Positions 18,923 through 28,543 are shown, counted from the stretch's first letter. The stretch is 64,000 nt of DNA from Blastocatellia bacterium (GCA_016705245.1 JADIYM010000003.1:186001-250000), one strand, 5' to 3'. Numbers and translations: made by a program. The notes: generated by a model from the sequence alone, not told the origin.

Positions 18923-18950
18923 TTGACACGCAGTTTGCGCGACCGATACA
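18923..18950 (+). promoter_or_regulatory. sigma70-type promoter for the M36 peptidase
   Basis: TTGACA (18923-18928), 16 bp, then GATACA (18945-18950), about 60 bp upstream of the start codon. The -35 is perfect and the -10 moderate. Confidence 0.5.
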
Positions 18951-19011
18951 TTTCCAGGTCTTGTTCCCTCACCCCTCGACAACTGAATGTTCCCAAAGGA
19001 GAAAGAGTTTC

Positions 19012-21996
19012 ATGCGTGAATCCCACTACGCGTCCGTGTCCCTGCGGAGCGTTGCCGCAAGCGCGTGCCTGCTGACGCTCCTGTCTCCGACGAGCCTGAT
19101 TGCCCGTGCCTCGACGCCCGAGGAACGCGATCTGGCCTTCGAGACCGCGCGTCAGTCCGTGTTGTTCCACGAGAACTACGATTACCGTGACGAACTCATT
19201 GCCGAGCGCGCCGGCAAGCAGCAGGTCAGTCCCGCTCGTACCGCTGCCACTGCGCGGCTCGCCGAGCGCCTCAAGGGCTTCACGCTTCATCTTGACGAGG
19301 TTTCAGGTCTTCCCAAGATGGTGGCGACTGTAGCACCTGGGGAGCGACTGTCCGGCAAGGGGGTTCGCCAGCCTGAAGTCGCCGCACGCAACTTCCTGGC
19401 AGCGAACGCCGAGGCCTTCGGCGTGACGCCGCGAGACCTCGCCACCCTCGAGAATGCCGTTGTCTCATCGCCTGAAGGTGGAGCGACGATCGTCCGTCTC
19501 GAGCAGAATATCGCCGGCATTCCGGTCTTCCGCGGGGACTTCTCGGTGGTGATGACGCCCAGAGAGAACGCCGTGGTCGGCACAACGGGGACGATCTTCC
19601 CGAACCTCGCTGGCGCCGCAACCTCCAGGACCTTCGCAGTCTCGATGCTGGACGCGGTCGCGAGGGCCTCAAAAGACCTCGCGCCGTCGCGATCGTTCGT
19701 CGCCGGCGACTTCGACGTGAGCGGATTGGACGACGCCGGCTACTCGCGCCTCCGGTACCGTCCGGACAGCTCGGCCGTTGTCGTGAATCCGCAGTTCGGC
19801 GAAGGACTACGCGCTCGGCAGGTGATCTTCCCGATTGCTGCCGGTGAAGCGATCCCCGCGTACTACGTCGAGGTCAACCTGACCGGAGAGCTCGCCGGGG
19901 CCGGTCCCTACTACTCCTACGTCGTCAGCGCGGTAGACGGCCGAGTGCTCTTCCGGATGAACCTGACGGCCGACGAGACCTTCCAGTACCGGGTGTTTGC
20001 GGACACGGCGGCGCCGTTTCGTCCCTTCGACAGTCCCGAAGGCATCACCGGCACGCCACATCCGACCGGACTCCCGGACAATTTCCAGGCTGCCGGCGTG
20101 ACCACGAACGACGTCGCGGTCGAGAGCCTGATCGGACCCACTGATCCCTGGCTCCCCGCTGGTGCGATCGAGACGACCGGCAACAACGTCGATGCGTATC
20201 TCGACGTCGCGGGCGCCGATGGATTCACAGCCGGTGATATTCGGGGCGCCATCACGGCAGCCGGCCAGTTCCTGCCGGATTGGTCGCACACGAATTCGTC
20301 GCAGGATGCGACCGTTCGCCAGTCGAAGGCCGTGCACATGTTCTTCTACAACAACTGGTTGCACGACATCTGGTATCCGCGCGGCTTCGACGAGGTATGG
20401 CGCAACGCTCAGACCGACAACTACGGCCGTGGCGGCTCTGCGGGAGACAACATCCGCGGCGAAGGCGAGGACCGGACCGGCACGAACAACGCGAACATGT
20501 CGACGCCTGCCGATGGCGGGCGTCCGCGAATGCAGATGTACCGCTTCAACAACCCGGAGCCGGATCGCGATTCGTCGACCGATTTCGGCATCGTGGCCCA
20601 CGAGTGGATGCACTTCATGTCGAACCGGCTTGTTGGAAACGCGACCGGCCTTTCGAACAATCAGGGCCGGTCGATGGGCGAGGGTTGGGGCGACTGGAAT
20701 GCTCTCGTGAACATCGTTCGGGTCGGCGACAACCTCGACGGGGCCTTCACGACGGGAGCGTGGGCGACGTTATCTCTCTGGCCGAGCTACACGAACAACT
20801 ATTACTACGGCATCCGCCGGTATCCGTACTCGACTCGCATGGACATCTTCCCGATGACGTTTGCGTTCATCGGTCCCAATCAGACATTCCCTCCGGCCGT
20901 GCCGCGCAATGCGAATGTAAACGGCTCCCCGTCTGAAGTGCACAATGCCGGAGAGGTCTGGTGCAACATGCTCTGGGAGATGACTGCGTCGCTAATGAAG
21001 ACGTATGGCATCGAAGAGGGCCGAACGCGCGCCCTTCAATACGTGTGTGATGGCATGAAGGCCGCGGCGCAAAGTGGCCCGACCTTTGGACAGGAACGTG
21101 ACGGAATCCTCACGGCCGCCAATGCTGTACATCCCGAAGACGTGCCGCTTGTGTGGCAGGCTTTCGCCAAGCGCGGAATCGGCGAGGGTGCGGTGAGTCC
21201 GGTACCCACAAGCCCCAACCACTCCGGTATCACCGAGTCATTCGTCGCGCCGGTCGCGTTGCCGAACGACACGATCGCCGTGTCCAGTGCGGGCAGCCAT
21301 TTCCAGCGTAACCTCCTGCTCGGCGGAGCTGCAGACCTGCAGTTCTCCTTCGGCAGCGCATCGATGTCGCCACTCGCGGGCAACTGGAACGGTGGCACCG
21401 GCGTCGGTGCGGATCGTGCAAGCACCATCGGCGCCTATGACGCCTCCTCCGGCTTCTTCTTCCTGCGAAACACGAACACGCCGGGAGCTGCGGATGTCGT
21501 CTTCGGATTCGGGGCCGGCGGCTCGGCGGTTGCCATCACGGGCGACTGGAATGGCGATGGTGTCGACACCGTCGGCATCTACGATCCCGCAACGGGTGCT
21601 TTCTTCCTCCGGAACACGAACTCGGCTGGACCTGCCGACGTCGTGTTTTCGTTCGGCCCCGGTGGCGTGGGCTTCGTTCCGGTCGTCGGCGACTGGAACG
21701 GAGACGGCACCGACACGGTTGGCGTTTACGATCCGGCGACCGGAGCGTTCTTCCTTCGAAACAGCAACTCGAACGGAGGAGCCGATCTTGTATTCACCTT
21801 CGGCGTCGGCGGAGCGATACAGCCGGTCGCTGGCGACTGGAACGACGACGGGACGGACACGATCGGCATCTACGCGCCGGCGAGCGGCGTGACGTTCCTT
21901 CGTAACTCGAACACGAGTGGCCCTGCGGATGTCTCGTACACCTTCGGCCCCGGCGGCGGTGCCGTCGCGTGCGTAGGCGATTTCGACGGTCAGTAG
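19012..21996 (+). CDS. Secreted fungalysin-type zinc metallopeptidase (M36) with C-terminal FG-GAP-like repeats
   Basis: A 994-residue exported peptidase. The start ATG 19012 follows AAAGGAGAAAG. A signal peptide (about 1-34) and a long FTP-type propeptide (to about 320) precede the catalytic domain. That domain has the zinc motif HEWMH at residues 530-534 and the third ligand in SMGEGWGDWNAL about 28 residues later, as expected for M36. After about residue 750 come five repeats of about 48 residues, each with GDWNGDGTDTVGVYDPATGA then FFLRNSNS, ADVVFSFGPGG. These resemble calcium-binding propeller blades (FG-GAP/VCBS) and may serve adhesion or substrate binding. The protein is expected to be secreted, self-processed and degradative. 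A terminator follows. Confidence 0.92.
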   Translation: MRESHYASVSLRSVAASACLLTLLSPTSLIARASTPEERDLAFETARQSVLFHENYDYRDELIAERAGKQQVSPARTAATARLAERLKGFTLHLDEVSGLPKMVATVAPGERLSGKGVRQPEVAARNFLAANAEAFGVTPRDLATLENAVVSSPEGGATIVRLEQNIAGIPVFRGDFSVVMTPRENAVVGTTGTIFPNLAGAATSRTFAVSMLDAVARASKDLAPSRSFVAGDFDVSGLDDAGYSRLRYRPDSSAVVVNPQFGEGLRARQVIFPIAAGEAIPAYYVEVNLTGELAGAGPYYSYVVSAVDGRVLFRMNLTADETFQYRVFADTAAPFRPFDSPEGITGTPHPTGLPDNFQAAGVTTNDVAVESLIGPTDPWLPAGAIETTGNNVDAYLDVAGADGFTAGDIRGAITAAGQFLPDWSHTNSSQDATVRQSKAVHMFFYNNWLHDIWYPRGFDEVWRNAQTDNYGRGGSAGDNIRGEGEDRTGTNNANMSTPADGGRPRMQMYRFNNPEPDRDSSTDFGIVAHEWMHFMSNRLVGNATGLSNNQGRSMGEGWGDWNALVNIVRVGDNLDGAFTTGAWATLSLWPSYTNNYYYGIRRYPYSTRMDIFPMTFAFIGPNQTFPPAVPRNANVNGSPSEVHNAGEVWCNMLWEMTASLMKTYGIEEGRTRALQYVCDGMKAAAQSGPTFGQERDGILTAANAVHPEDVPLVWQAFAKRGIGEGAVSPVPTSPNHSGITESFVAPVALPNDTIAVSSAGSHFQRNLLLGGAADLQFSFGSASMSPLAGNWNGGTGVGADRASTIGAYDASSGFFFLRNTNTPGAADVVFGFGAGGSAVAITGDWNGDGVDTVGIYDPATGAFFLRNTNSAGPADVVFSFGPGGVGFVPVVGDWNGDGTDTVGVYDPATGAFFLRNSNSNGGADLVFTFGVGGAIQPVAGDWNDDGTDTIGIYAPASGVTFLRNSNTSGPADVSYTFGPGGGAVACVGDFDGQ

Positions 21997-22026
21997 ACGT
22001 CGAGTCGCCCGGGCGACTGCTCAGAT

Positions 22027-22064
22027 GAAAAGGCCCCGCGGAGATCGCTCCGCGGGGCCTTTTC
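22027..22064. terminator. Strong rho-independent terminator, probably bidirectional
   Basis: AAAAGGCCCCGCGGAG, loop ATCG, CTCCGCGGGGCCTTTT: a near-perfect stem with A and T flanks on both sides, between the M36 gene and the convergent universal stress gene. Confidence 0.92.
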
Positions 22065-22125
22065 CTTTCTCAGTGACTCTGCGTGCGCAGCGTCTCGAGC
22101 ACTTCCAATACAGCGACACCGAATC

Positions 22126-22575
22126 TCAAAGCGGACGGCGAACGAGCCAAACCGAGCAGTGAACGTGATTCGTCACCGCCGTCGAAACCGATCCGAGAAG
22201 GAGTCGCGGAACGGCGCTGTATCCGTGCGATCCGATGACCACGAGGTCCGCCGGCCACTGCTCGGCCGCATCGATGATCACCGACTTCGGGTCACCGTCG
22301 ATAATCGCGGTCGTGATCGTCGCCTCGCCTTTCATCTGCTCTCTAAGGGCCTGTTCGTGCTCGGTCACGATGCGCTTCGCGTTGATGCGACTCGCCTCCA
22401 TGACTTCGGCGTGGTACTTGCCCGGGAGCAGCCACGCATCGTAGGCGGGATACCGGAATTCCTCCGCCGCACTGAGCAGCCGAATCTCGGACCCCGCCGG
22501 CCACTGGAGGTTGGCTACCGCGGCGACCGCCGCGGCGCTGTACTCTGAGCCGTCAACTGCAACCAGTACGTTCAT
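22126..22575 (-). CDS. Universal stress protein (UspA family)
   Basis: A 149-residue single-domain Usp. It starts MNVLVAVDGSEYSAAAV and carries the ATP-binding signature G-2x-G-9x-GS in GSHGYSAVPRLLLGS near residue 115, so it is of the nucleotide-binding type. The segment EFRYPAYDAWLLPGKY is unusual for short Usps but does not disturb the fold. It sits 18 bp downstream of the PBP1A gene on the same strand and is probably co-transcribed. Its role is likely stress or growth-arrest survival; the trigger is unknown. Confidence 0.92.
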   Translation of the reverse strand: MNVLVAVDGSEYSAAAVAAVANLQWPAGSEIRLLSAAEEFRYPAYDAWLLPGKYHAEVMEASRINAKRIVTEHEQALREQMKGEATITTAIIDGDPKSVIIDAAEQWPADLVVIGSHGYSAVPRLLLGSVSTAVTNHVHCSVWLVRRPL

Positions 22576-22593
22576 GGCTGGGGCGCCTCCACG

Positions 22594-25113
22594 TCACCCA
22601 TTCTTGCCGCGCTTCTCGGGCGCCTTCTTTTCGTCCTTCTTTTCCTTCTTTCCGTCGGCATTCACCTGGCGCGGACGCTCCGACTTTACCTCACCTTCGT
22701 CCTTGGGCTTCTCCGGACGCGGCTTCGGAATGCCGATCTCATCATCAGGCTCAACGCCGCCGGCCTTCTTGACGTCGTCGATTCCAGTGTCCGACGTCGC
22801 GTCCTCGGCGGCCTCCTCGACCTGAGCCCGCACTTCGGCAGCGATCTCGCCCTTACGGCGATCCTGCTCGGCTTTCGTATCGGCATCCACCGGCGGCTTC
22901 TCGGGGAACTTCTCGACCGGCTTGCCTTTCAGGAAGTCCTCCATGAAGTCGATCCACATCGGAAGAGCCGCGTGACCGCCCGTTTCGCCCTCGCCGAGCG
23001 GCCGCTTGGAGCCCGGATAACCGATCCAGACACCGCACGAATACGACGGGCTGTACCCGATGAACCACGCATCGGTGAAGTCGTTCACTGTGCCAGTCTT
23101 GCCGGCCAATGGCCGCTTGCCGAGCTCGCGATTCCCGCGGATGGCCGTTGCCGTGCCGGCGTCGACGACGCCTCGCATGGCCTCGACCATGTTGGCCGCA
23201 ACGTAGGCGGTCGTAGCGCGCTGCGAGGTCGGCTTCCATTCCCATTTCGCCACGCCGTCGCGGTCCTCGACGCGGGTGTAGAGATGCGGCTCCGCCCGCT
23301 CCCCTCGATTTGGATAGACCGAGTAGGCCGAAACCATGTGCAGGAGCGGCTCCTCGGTCGCTCCGAGCGCCGACGACAGCACGCGCTTCATCGGATTCGG
23401 CAGGCCGAATCGACGGACGCAATCCGCTCCGGCGTCAACGCCTACCGACCGGAGCGTATTTACGGCGTTGATGTTCAGCGACTTTGCAATCGCCACTCTC
23501 AGGGGCACCGAAGCGCTCGACGTCGACCCGTCGTAGTTGTGCGGAGTCCAGCCTCCGATCGACACCGTCGCTCCCGAGACCACCGTGTCCGGCGTATATC
23601 CACGCTCCATCGCCGCCGTGTAGATGAAGGGCTTGAAGGCCGACCCCGTCTGGCGTTCCGCCTGTGTGGCATTGTTGAACTTCACCAGGGCGAAGTCATA
23701 CCCGCCGACCATGGCCACGATGTTCCCGGTCGACGCCTCGATGCAGACAAGCGCACCCGCCACAGCCGGCACCTGTGAAAGGTCACACTCGATCAAGTGT
23801 GCTTCCTTGTCGACCTTCTGGATCTTGAACGGCGTGATGTCGCCAGTCTTGAGCGCAGCGCCGGGCGCCTTGCCCGCCAGTTTCGTATTCGCCGGCGTCA
23901 GCTTGGCCGTGTAGTTGCCGAACCGCACCTCGGCCGTGTCACCGGAAGCCTTCGTCACGAGACCGAAGATGTACGTATTCGGGATCGGCTCGTCGTCCCA
24001 GTCATGATGCCAGTACCGGCCAAGATCCTTGAAATCGGCGGCCACGTTCGGCAACTCGCCTCGCCACGGCTTCGCGCGTCGATTCTCGTAGGCGTGCAGG
24101 CCACGCCGGACGGCGCGAACGGCTTCGCGCTGCGCATCCGCGTCGATCGTCGAATGGATCTGAAGCCCCTCGGTCTGCGTCACGCGCGTCCCGAACTGTC
24201 GCTCCATCGACTGGCGGATCTCCTCGACCGCATATCCGAATGCCGAATCGTTCGGGCTGACCGTGTTCGTCGTCGACGTGATGTTCAGGACGATGGGCTT
24301 GGCGGCAGCAGCGTCGTATGTCGCCTGATCGATGAAGCCCTCCTCGAACATGTTGCGGAGCACGAGATTCCGCCGCTCCTTCGCGTCATTCGGGTTGAGG
24401 ACGGGCGAATACTGCGAAGGGGCCTTCGGAAGCGCCGCGAGCATCGCGCACTCCTCGAGTGTCGCCTCGCGAACCGAGTGACCGAAGTAGTACTGCGACC
24501 CCGCCTCGACGCCGTAGGCTCCGCCGCCGAGAAAGATCTGATTGCAGTACATCTCCATGATCTGTTCCTTCGAGAACATGCGCTCGATCTGGAGCGCGAT
24601 CATGGCTTCGCGGATTTTTCGCTTGAACGTTCGCTCGGGGCTTAGAAAGAGGATCTTGGTGAGCTGCTGCGTCAGGGTGGACCCGCCCTCGACCGTGCGT
24701 CCGGCGAGTGCGTTCTTCACCGTCGCGCGGCCGATGCCGAGCGGGTCGACTCCGATGTGCTTATAGAACCGCGAGTCCTCGATGGCCTGGATCGCGTTCT
24801 TCATGTTCGGCGGAAGCTCGGAATAGGCGATCGGGATGCGGCGTTCCATCGCGAACTGGCCGATCACGGTGCGGCCGTCAGACGCATACACGCGCGTGAC
24901 GGCCGAGGGCCGGAAATCCGCTAGCGCACGAACCTGACGGGCTTCGTCCGAGAGGCTCGACTGGTAGGCCACCGTTGCCCCGAACATCGATCCCGCGACG
25001 ATCGTCAGCAGGATCAGGCTGAGGAACATGTGCTTTCGAAACAGCGTCTGCACCGCTCGCGAAATTGCATCGAGGCGGCTGCCGAATTTCTTGATGGTTT
25101 CAATTTCTGCCAT
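22594..25113 (-). CDS. Bifunctional penicillin-binding protein 1A
   Basis: An 839-residue class A PBP that polymerises and cross-links peptidoglycan. A short cytoplasmic tail and membrane anchor (MFLSLILLTIVAGSMFGATV, about 29-48) precede the GT51 transglycosylase with catalytic Glu in AIQAIEDSRFYKHIGVDP near 111 and EGGSTLTQQLTKILFL. The transpeptidase has SAFK (near 490), SLN (near 545) and KTGT (near 672), all intact. An OB-like linker lies between the two. The C-terminal tail of about 100 residues is highly charged (repeated Lys/Glu/Pro) and looks disordered. It is probably the first gene of a short operon with the Usp gene. Confidence 0.96.
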   Translation of the reverse strand: MAEIETIKKFGSRLDAISRAVQTLFRKHMFLSLILLTIVAGSMFGATVAYQSSLSDEARQVRALADFRPSAVTRVYASDGRTVIGQFAMERRIPIAYSELPPNMKNAIQAIEDSRFYKHIGVDPLGIGRATVKNALAGRTVEGGSTLTQQLTKILFLSPERTFKRKIREAMIALQIERMFSKEQIMEMYCNQIFLGGGAYGVEAGSQYYFGHSVREATLEECAMLAALPKAPSQYSPVLNPNDAKERRNLVLRNMFEEGFIDQATYDAAAAKPIVLNITSTTNTVSPNDSAFGYAVEEIRQSMERQFGTRVTQTEGLQIHSTIDADAQREAVRAVRRGLHAYENRRAKPWRGELPNVAADFKDLGRYWHHDWDDEPIPNTYIFGLVTKASGDTAEVRFGNYTAKLTPANTKLAGKAPGAALKTGDITPFKIQKVDKEAHLIECDLSQVPAVAGALVCIEASTGNIVAMVGGYDFALVKFNNATQAERQTGSAFKPFIYTAAMERGYTPDTVVSGATVSIGGWTPHNYDGSTSSASVPLRVAIAKSLNINAVNTLRSVGVDAGADCVRRFGLPNPMKRVLSSALGATEEPLLHMVSAYSVYPNRGERAEPHLYTRVEDRDGVAKWEWKPTSQRATTAYVAANMVEAMRGVVDAGTATAIRGNRELGKRPLAGKTGTVNDFTDAWFIGYSPSYSCGVWIGYPGSKRPLGEGETGGHAALPMWIDFMEDFLKGKPVEKFPEKPPVDADTKAEQDRRKGEIAAEVRAQVEEAAEDATSDTGIDDVKKAGGVEPDDEIGIPKPRPEKPKDEGEVKSERPRQVNADGKKEKKDEKKAPEKRGKNG

Positions 25114-25149
25114 TTCAGTATTCCGGGTTCACAATGTTCTTCGAGTCGG

Positions 25150-25245
25150 TCAGGCCTTCGTCCCGCCTTTGCGCCTCTGCGCCTTTGCGCGAACCTCCTC
25201 CGGCCTTCGGAGAAGTGCACGCAAAGGCGCAATGGCGCAAATCAG
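25150..25245. repeat. Dispersed intergenic palindrome, relative of family D
   Basis: TTTGCGCCTCTGCGCCTTTG and CGCGAACC, then after CCGGCCTTCGGAG the inverted words GCACGCAAAGGCGCAATGGC. It lies between PBP1A and the M50-like gene. It has the same architecture as the copies at 2.6 and 11.2 kb with diverged words. Confidence 0.6.
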
Positions 25246-25335
25246 CCTGCTGGGAAGGCTCCGCTTGACTGTTCGTATTCGCCTGTAAACTGCAAGTTCG
25301 AACCCTCTGTTGCGCCGTCCCCGGCCCGGGTTGCC

Positions 25336-26094
25336 CTATTCACCTATCGTCTTTCGCACCGTCGTCACGTAGTAGAGTCGAAGAGTCACCCCGAGGATGC
25401 CGACGGCGGTCAGCGCCCACAGCGTGGTCCAGAGCACGGCCGGCATGAATCCGCCGGTCGCATTCGCCATGTTCTGCGCATCCGTCGGCGCCGAACTGCT
25501 GATCGAAAGCCAGAACAGGAACCGAAGATCCGACAGCGCATTCAGCATGCACTGCACGGCGAGGAAGCTCAGTCCGAATCGCGTCGCCCGATCCGATCCC
25601 CTGGCGCCGGCGACGATGAGGAATGCACCGATCGCCAGGCCGCCGGCCCACGCAAGAAAGTTCGCCCCAAGCCACACGGCACACAGCGCGAAGACCGCGC
25701 CAAGGCCGACGAGCGCAGGACGTACCGTTGACCGGCGGGCCGCCATGAGCAGCAGCAGCGCCCCCACGATCGGCGTGCACACGTAGCCGGCCGAGCTGAT
25801 GGCAAGGCTGCTGCCTCCGAGCGTGTGTGTGACGCCCGACGTGTCCATGAAGATCTGGATGCCCATCGGCCACCCAAGCGTCAGCACGGCCGCAAAGGCG
25901 TGGCAGAGCTCGTGCACGTAGGTCACGAACACCCGAATCGGATAGAGGATCAGGCCCACGAACGGGATGAACCACAGGATGAAGGTCAGAGCCGAAGCCG
26001 CGAGGACATGCCGAAACGAATCGAGGGCGTCTCGGGCCGCCGGATCCGCCGTGACCGGTGGTGCGTCGACGATGCGGAACGGATCTGTCGTCAT
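25336..26094 (-). CDS. M50-type membrane metallopeptidase-like protein
   Basis: A 252-residue protein with about six membrane helices. The zinc motif HELCH lies in VTYVHELCHAFAAVLTLGWP near residue 70, as in M50B (site-2 protease-like) families. A later acidic ligand is uncertain, so activity is likely but unproven. The ATG overlaps the stop of cheR (ATGA), so it ends the long minus-strand operon from BMC-H. It is closest to small M50 proteins annotated only by domain. Role unknown. Confidence 0.72.
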   Translation of the reverse strand: MTTDPFRIVDAPPVTADPAARDALDSFRHVLAASALTFILWFIPFVGLILYPIRVFVTYVHELCHAFAAVLTLGWPMGIQIFMDTSGVTHTLGGSSLAISSAGYVCTPIVGALLLLMAARRSTVRPALVGLGAVFALCAVWLGANFLAWAGGLAIGAFLIVAGARGSDRATRFGLSFLAVQCMLNALSDLRFLFWLSISSSAPTDAQNMANATGGFMPAVLWTTLWALTAVGILGVTLRLYYVTTVRKTIGE

Positions 26095-26954
26095 TTCGAG
26101 TTCTCCACGACGGTGCCAGCCTTTGCGAAAAACCCGACGGGCAGCGTCGGATCCGAAACAAGTGCCTGATTCATCACCAGCGGCGCCTCGGCGGCAGCGA
26201 CCACGAGGTAACCACCGGGGGCAAGTGCCGACTCGAGCCGACCGAGGAGTTCCCGGGCGGCTCGCGCGTGGAAGTATAGCAGCACGTTCTGACACGAAAT
26301 GACGTCGAACGAACCGATCACTAGACGCCACGCCGACTCGTCGCAGAGGTTGACCCTTCGAAAGAGCACGATGCGACGAACGAGCGGCAGCACGTCGAAT
26401 GTGCGATCCGGTCCGGGCTCGTTGACGCCGATGAAGTACCGATTTCGAAGGGTCGGATCGATGCCGCGAATCTGCGAGGCACTGTATCGGCCCTGACTCG
26501 CCGCGACTACGGCGTGTCCCTGTAGATCCGTCGCCAGGATCTCGATGCGCCAGTCGGGATCCGGCGGAAGCGCTTCGCGGGCCAGGATCGCCAGTGAGTA
26601 GGCCTCCTCGCCGGTCGAGGCGGCCGCCGACCAGAGACGAAGTCGATGTGTTGCGCCGCGGGCCGCAACGAGTGTCGGAAGGACGCGTTCGGCGAGCGCC
26701 TCCGTCTGCTCGGCATCGCGGAAGAACGACGTGTCGCCAGGCGCCACTTCTTCGGCAAGCGCGTTGAGCTCTCCCGGCGACGCACTCGCCATCCGGCAGT
26801 AGCTCACTTCGTCGACGCCGATCCGATCCGCCTTTCTGGTGACGGCTGCCAGGAGCGCATCGCGGATGGGACCGCCGGGCTGCCACCCGAAATGCTCTGC
26901 GAGCGCCGTTTCGAGCGACTTGAGATGCGGGTTCTTCGGGAGCCTGCGGCTCAC
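26091..26954 (-). CDS. CheR-type protein-glutamate O-methyltransferase
   Basis: A 287-residue SAM-dependent methyltransferase. The N-terminal helical domain holds EVAPGDTSFFRDAEQ near 70. The SAM-binding loop is LWSAAASTGEEAYSLAIL near 105, and the FDVISCQNVLLYF motif (usually CRNVLIYF) is near 220. The GTG start at 26954 overlaps the stop of moaC. The family normally methylates chemoreceptors, but there is no receptor, CheA or CheB here, and operon membership with moaC and the BMC genes suggests an adapted role or simple co-transcription. Confidence 0.85.
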   Translation of the reverse strand: MSRRLPKNPHLKSLETALAEHFGWQPGGPIRDALLAAVTRKADRIGVDEVSYCRMASASPGELNALAEEVAPGDTSFFRDAEQTEALAERVLPTLVAARGATHRLRLWSAAASTGEEAYSLAILAREALPPDPDWRIEILATDLQGHAVVAASQGRYSASQIRGIDPTLRNRYFIGVNEPGPDRTFDVLPLVRRIVLFRRVNLCDESAWRLVIGSFDVISCQNVLLYFHARAARELLGRLESALAPGGYLVVAAAEAPLVMNQALVSDPTLPVGFFAKAGTVVENSK

Positions 26955-27451
26955 GATTCCGTCGGATCCGCGTCGCGGCGATATTCGCCGGAACGGCCGC
27001 CGGACTTTCGCTCCAGCCGGATGTCGGTGATCACCATCTCGCGATCGACGGCCTTGCACATGTCATAAATCGTTAGTGCAGCCACCGACACTGCAGTAAG
27101 CGCTTCCATCTCGACCCCCGTTCGGCCATCGACGAGCGCCGTCCCTTCGAGCCGAACGCCGTCGGCGACGAGCTCCGCCCGAACGTCGACCGATGAAAGC
27201 GTCAGCTGATGACAGAGCGGAATCAGCGATGCCGTCTGCTTCGCCGCCATGATGCCCGCAAGTCTCGCCGTCTCGAGTGGGTCCCCCTTGGGCGTGCGCT
27301 TCTCTCGGATGGCCTCAACCGTTGCCGGGAGCATCCGGACGAAGCCCGTTGCGACGGCCACTCGCGACGTGACCGGTTTGTCGCCGACGTCGACCATGCG
27401 GATTCGACCTTCGGCGTCGACGTGGCTGAGCTGAGATAGCTCGTCGGACAT
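26951..27451 (-). CDS. moaC: Cyclic pyranopterin monophosphate synthase
   Basis: A 166-residue enzyme of molybdenum cofactor synthesis that converts the MoaA product to cPMP. Family hallmarks are intact: RMVDVGDKPVTSRVAVATG near 16, the KQTASLIPLCHQLTLS segment near 70 and GVEMEALTAVSVAALTIYDMCKAVDR near 115. moaA and other Mo-cofactor genes are not in the window. It lies 26 bp after the ACT gene and overlaps cheR by 4 bp. Confidence 0.95.
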   Translation of the reverse strand: MSDELSQLSHVDAEGRIRMVDVGDKPVTSRVAVATGFVRMLPATVEAIREKRTPKGDPLETARLAGIMAAKQTASLIPLCHQLTLSSVDVRAELVADGVRLEGTALVDGRTGVEMEALTAVSVAALTIYDMCKAVDREMVITDIRLERKSGGRSGEYRRDADPTES

Positions 27452-27477
27452 TCGCCTTGACCTCGAGCGATCGCGCG

Positions 27478-27923
27478 CTAGACGCGGTGCATCGCGATGA
27501 AGAGATCTTCACGCTGAGCGTAGATGTTGACTCGAGCCGCTGACCGGCCTCGCGAAACCGTTCTTTCAGGTCTGCCACGCCGGTTGTCGATCGGCGGCTG
27601 TCGGCCACGAGGACCATCGCGAATTTCCCACCAACAACCGTCTGGTTGATGTCCACGATCGCGCAGTCCGCATCCGCCAGCACCGAGCTGACTGCCGAGA
27701 CGATTCCCGGCCGGTCGAGACCGAACACCGAGATGATCACCCGATCGCGAGAGCCCCGGTCGTCCGACTGAGCTCCCGCTGCCACTGGTCCCGCCGCAAT
27801 CGCCGGACGCACGGCGCGGTAGACGTCGGCGACGAGATCCTCGACCGTCTCGCGCTGAACGGAAGGACCGAGTCTGGCGAAAACGGCCTTCGTGATCTCG
27901 TAGATGATCTGCTCTTCGGTCAT
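27478..27923 (-). pseudogene. ACT-domain protein of the BMC operon, frameshifted near its end
   Basis: About 148 residues when restored. The N-terminal helical part is MTEEQIIYEITKAVFARLGP, followed by an ACT domain (DRVIISVFGLDRPGIVSAV then DINQTVVGGKFAMVLVAD). Such small ACT proteins bind amino acids or act as regulators. Near 27532-27536 one base is missing. The next frame gives the natural end VNIYAQREDLFIAMHRV and a stop at 27478, matching the usual ED-x-F-x-AMHRI ending of the family. The start ATG overlaps the preceding stop by 4 bp. The indel is probably a sequence error. Confidence 0.75.
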
Positions 27924-28543
27924 GTCGTTCGCTTCTTTGCCGCGCGTTTCGCGGGAGTACGGCTCGGTGTCGCCAGAGCCTTGGACTTGCGCGCGGGCTT
28001 CGGCGCCTTCACATCGTTCTCGGCGAGCTTCGCAAGGATCGGCTCGAGGTATTTCGCGATCGTCGAGTACTCGAACGTGAGCCGTCCGCGGAAGAGGTCG
28101 CTCTCGATGTCGAGTCGCATCCACCCTTCCGGCAACTTCGTCGACGCGTTCCGGCGGCTCTCGGCGGCCGCAACGGAAACCGACCCGGCCGAGAATGCGC
28201 GAATCCGCTCGGCAGTCGCCTTCGGAAGGCCCGCGACGGCCATGATGTCCTCGACCGGGGCATCCGCGAGATCGTTGAGTGACGAAATTCCAGCCGCTCG
28301 CAGGCTGCGAACCTGCGCCGTCGTGACGCCGTCGAGATAACGGGGCAAACCTCCGAGGGAAAGGAGCGACGGCGTGGCCGCATCGCGTTCGGCTTCGGTC
28401 TTGAGAAGAACACCGAGCTGATTCCACGCCTCGTTCAGGTCATTGAGGTCGCGCTTGATGAGCTGTCGCGTGGAGCCATTCGCCAGATCGGAGAGTGGCT
28501 GTTCGATTCGGACGAAAATGCTAGTGATGTCCGCGTATTCCAT
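27920..28543 (-). CDS. BMC-operon helix-hairpin-helix protein (C-terminal part of a broken gene)
   Basis: A 207-residue reading frame. Residues 1-60 are helical (LANGSTRQLIKRDLNDLNEA). A helix-hairpin-helix pair follows at about 75-120 (QVRSLRAAGISSLNDLADAP, AVAGLPKATAERIRAF). A beta-rich segment comes next (LDIESDLFRGRLTFEY), then a very basic Lys/Ala/Arg tail of about 35 residues, suggesting nucleic-acid or acidic-partner binding. The same frame stays coding-like upstream of this ATG as far as a TAG at 28628, beyond which the small upstream gene continues in frame. The two were probably one protein of about 315 residues. I do not recognise a named family. Confidence 0.6.
   Translation of the reverse strand: MEYADITSIFVRIEQPLSDLANGSTRQLIKRDLNDLNEAWNQLGVLLKTEAERDAATPSLLSLGGLPRYLDGVTTAQVRSLRAAGISSLNDLADAPVEDIMAVAGLPKATAERIRAFSAGSVSVAAAESRRNASTKLPEGWMRLDIESDLFRGRLTFEYSTIAKYLEPILAKLAENDVKAPKPARKSKALATPSRTPAKRAAKKRTT

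Noticed and set aside
25250..25330. tRNA gene suggested by GTTCGAACC
   Set aside because: No acceptor stem or anticodon arm can be folded around it.
25336..26886. Single 516-residue M50 protein
   Set aside because: The first half is an out-of-frame reading of cheR; the real protein starts at ATG 26094 overlapping the cheR stop.
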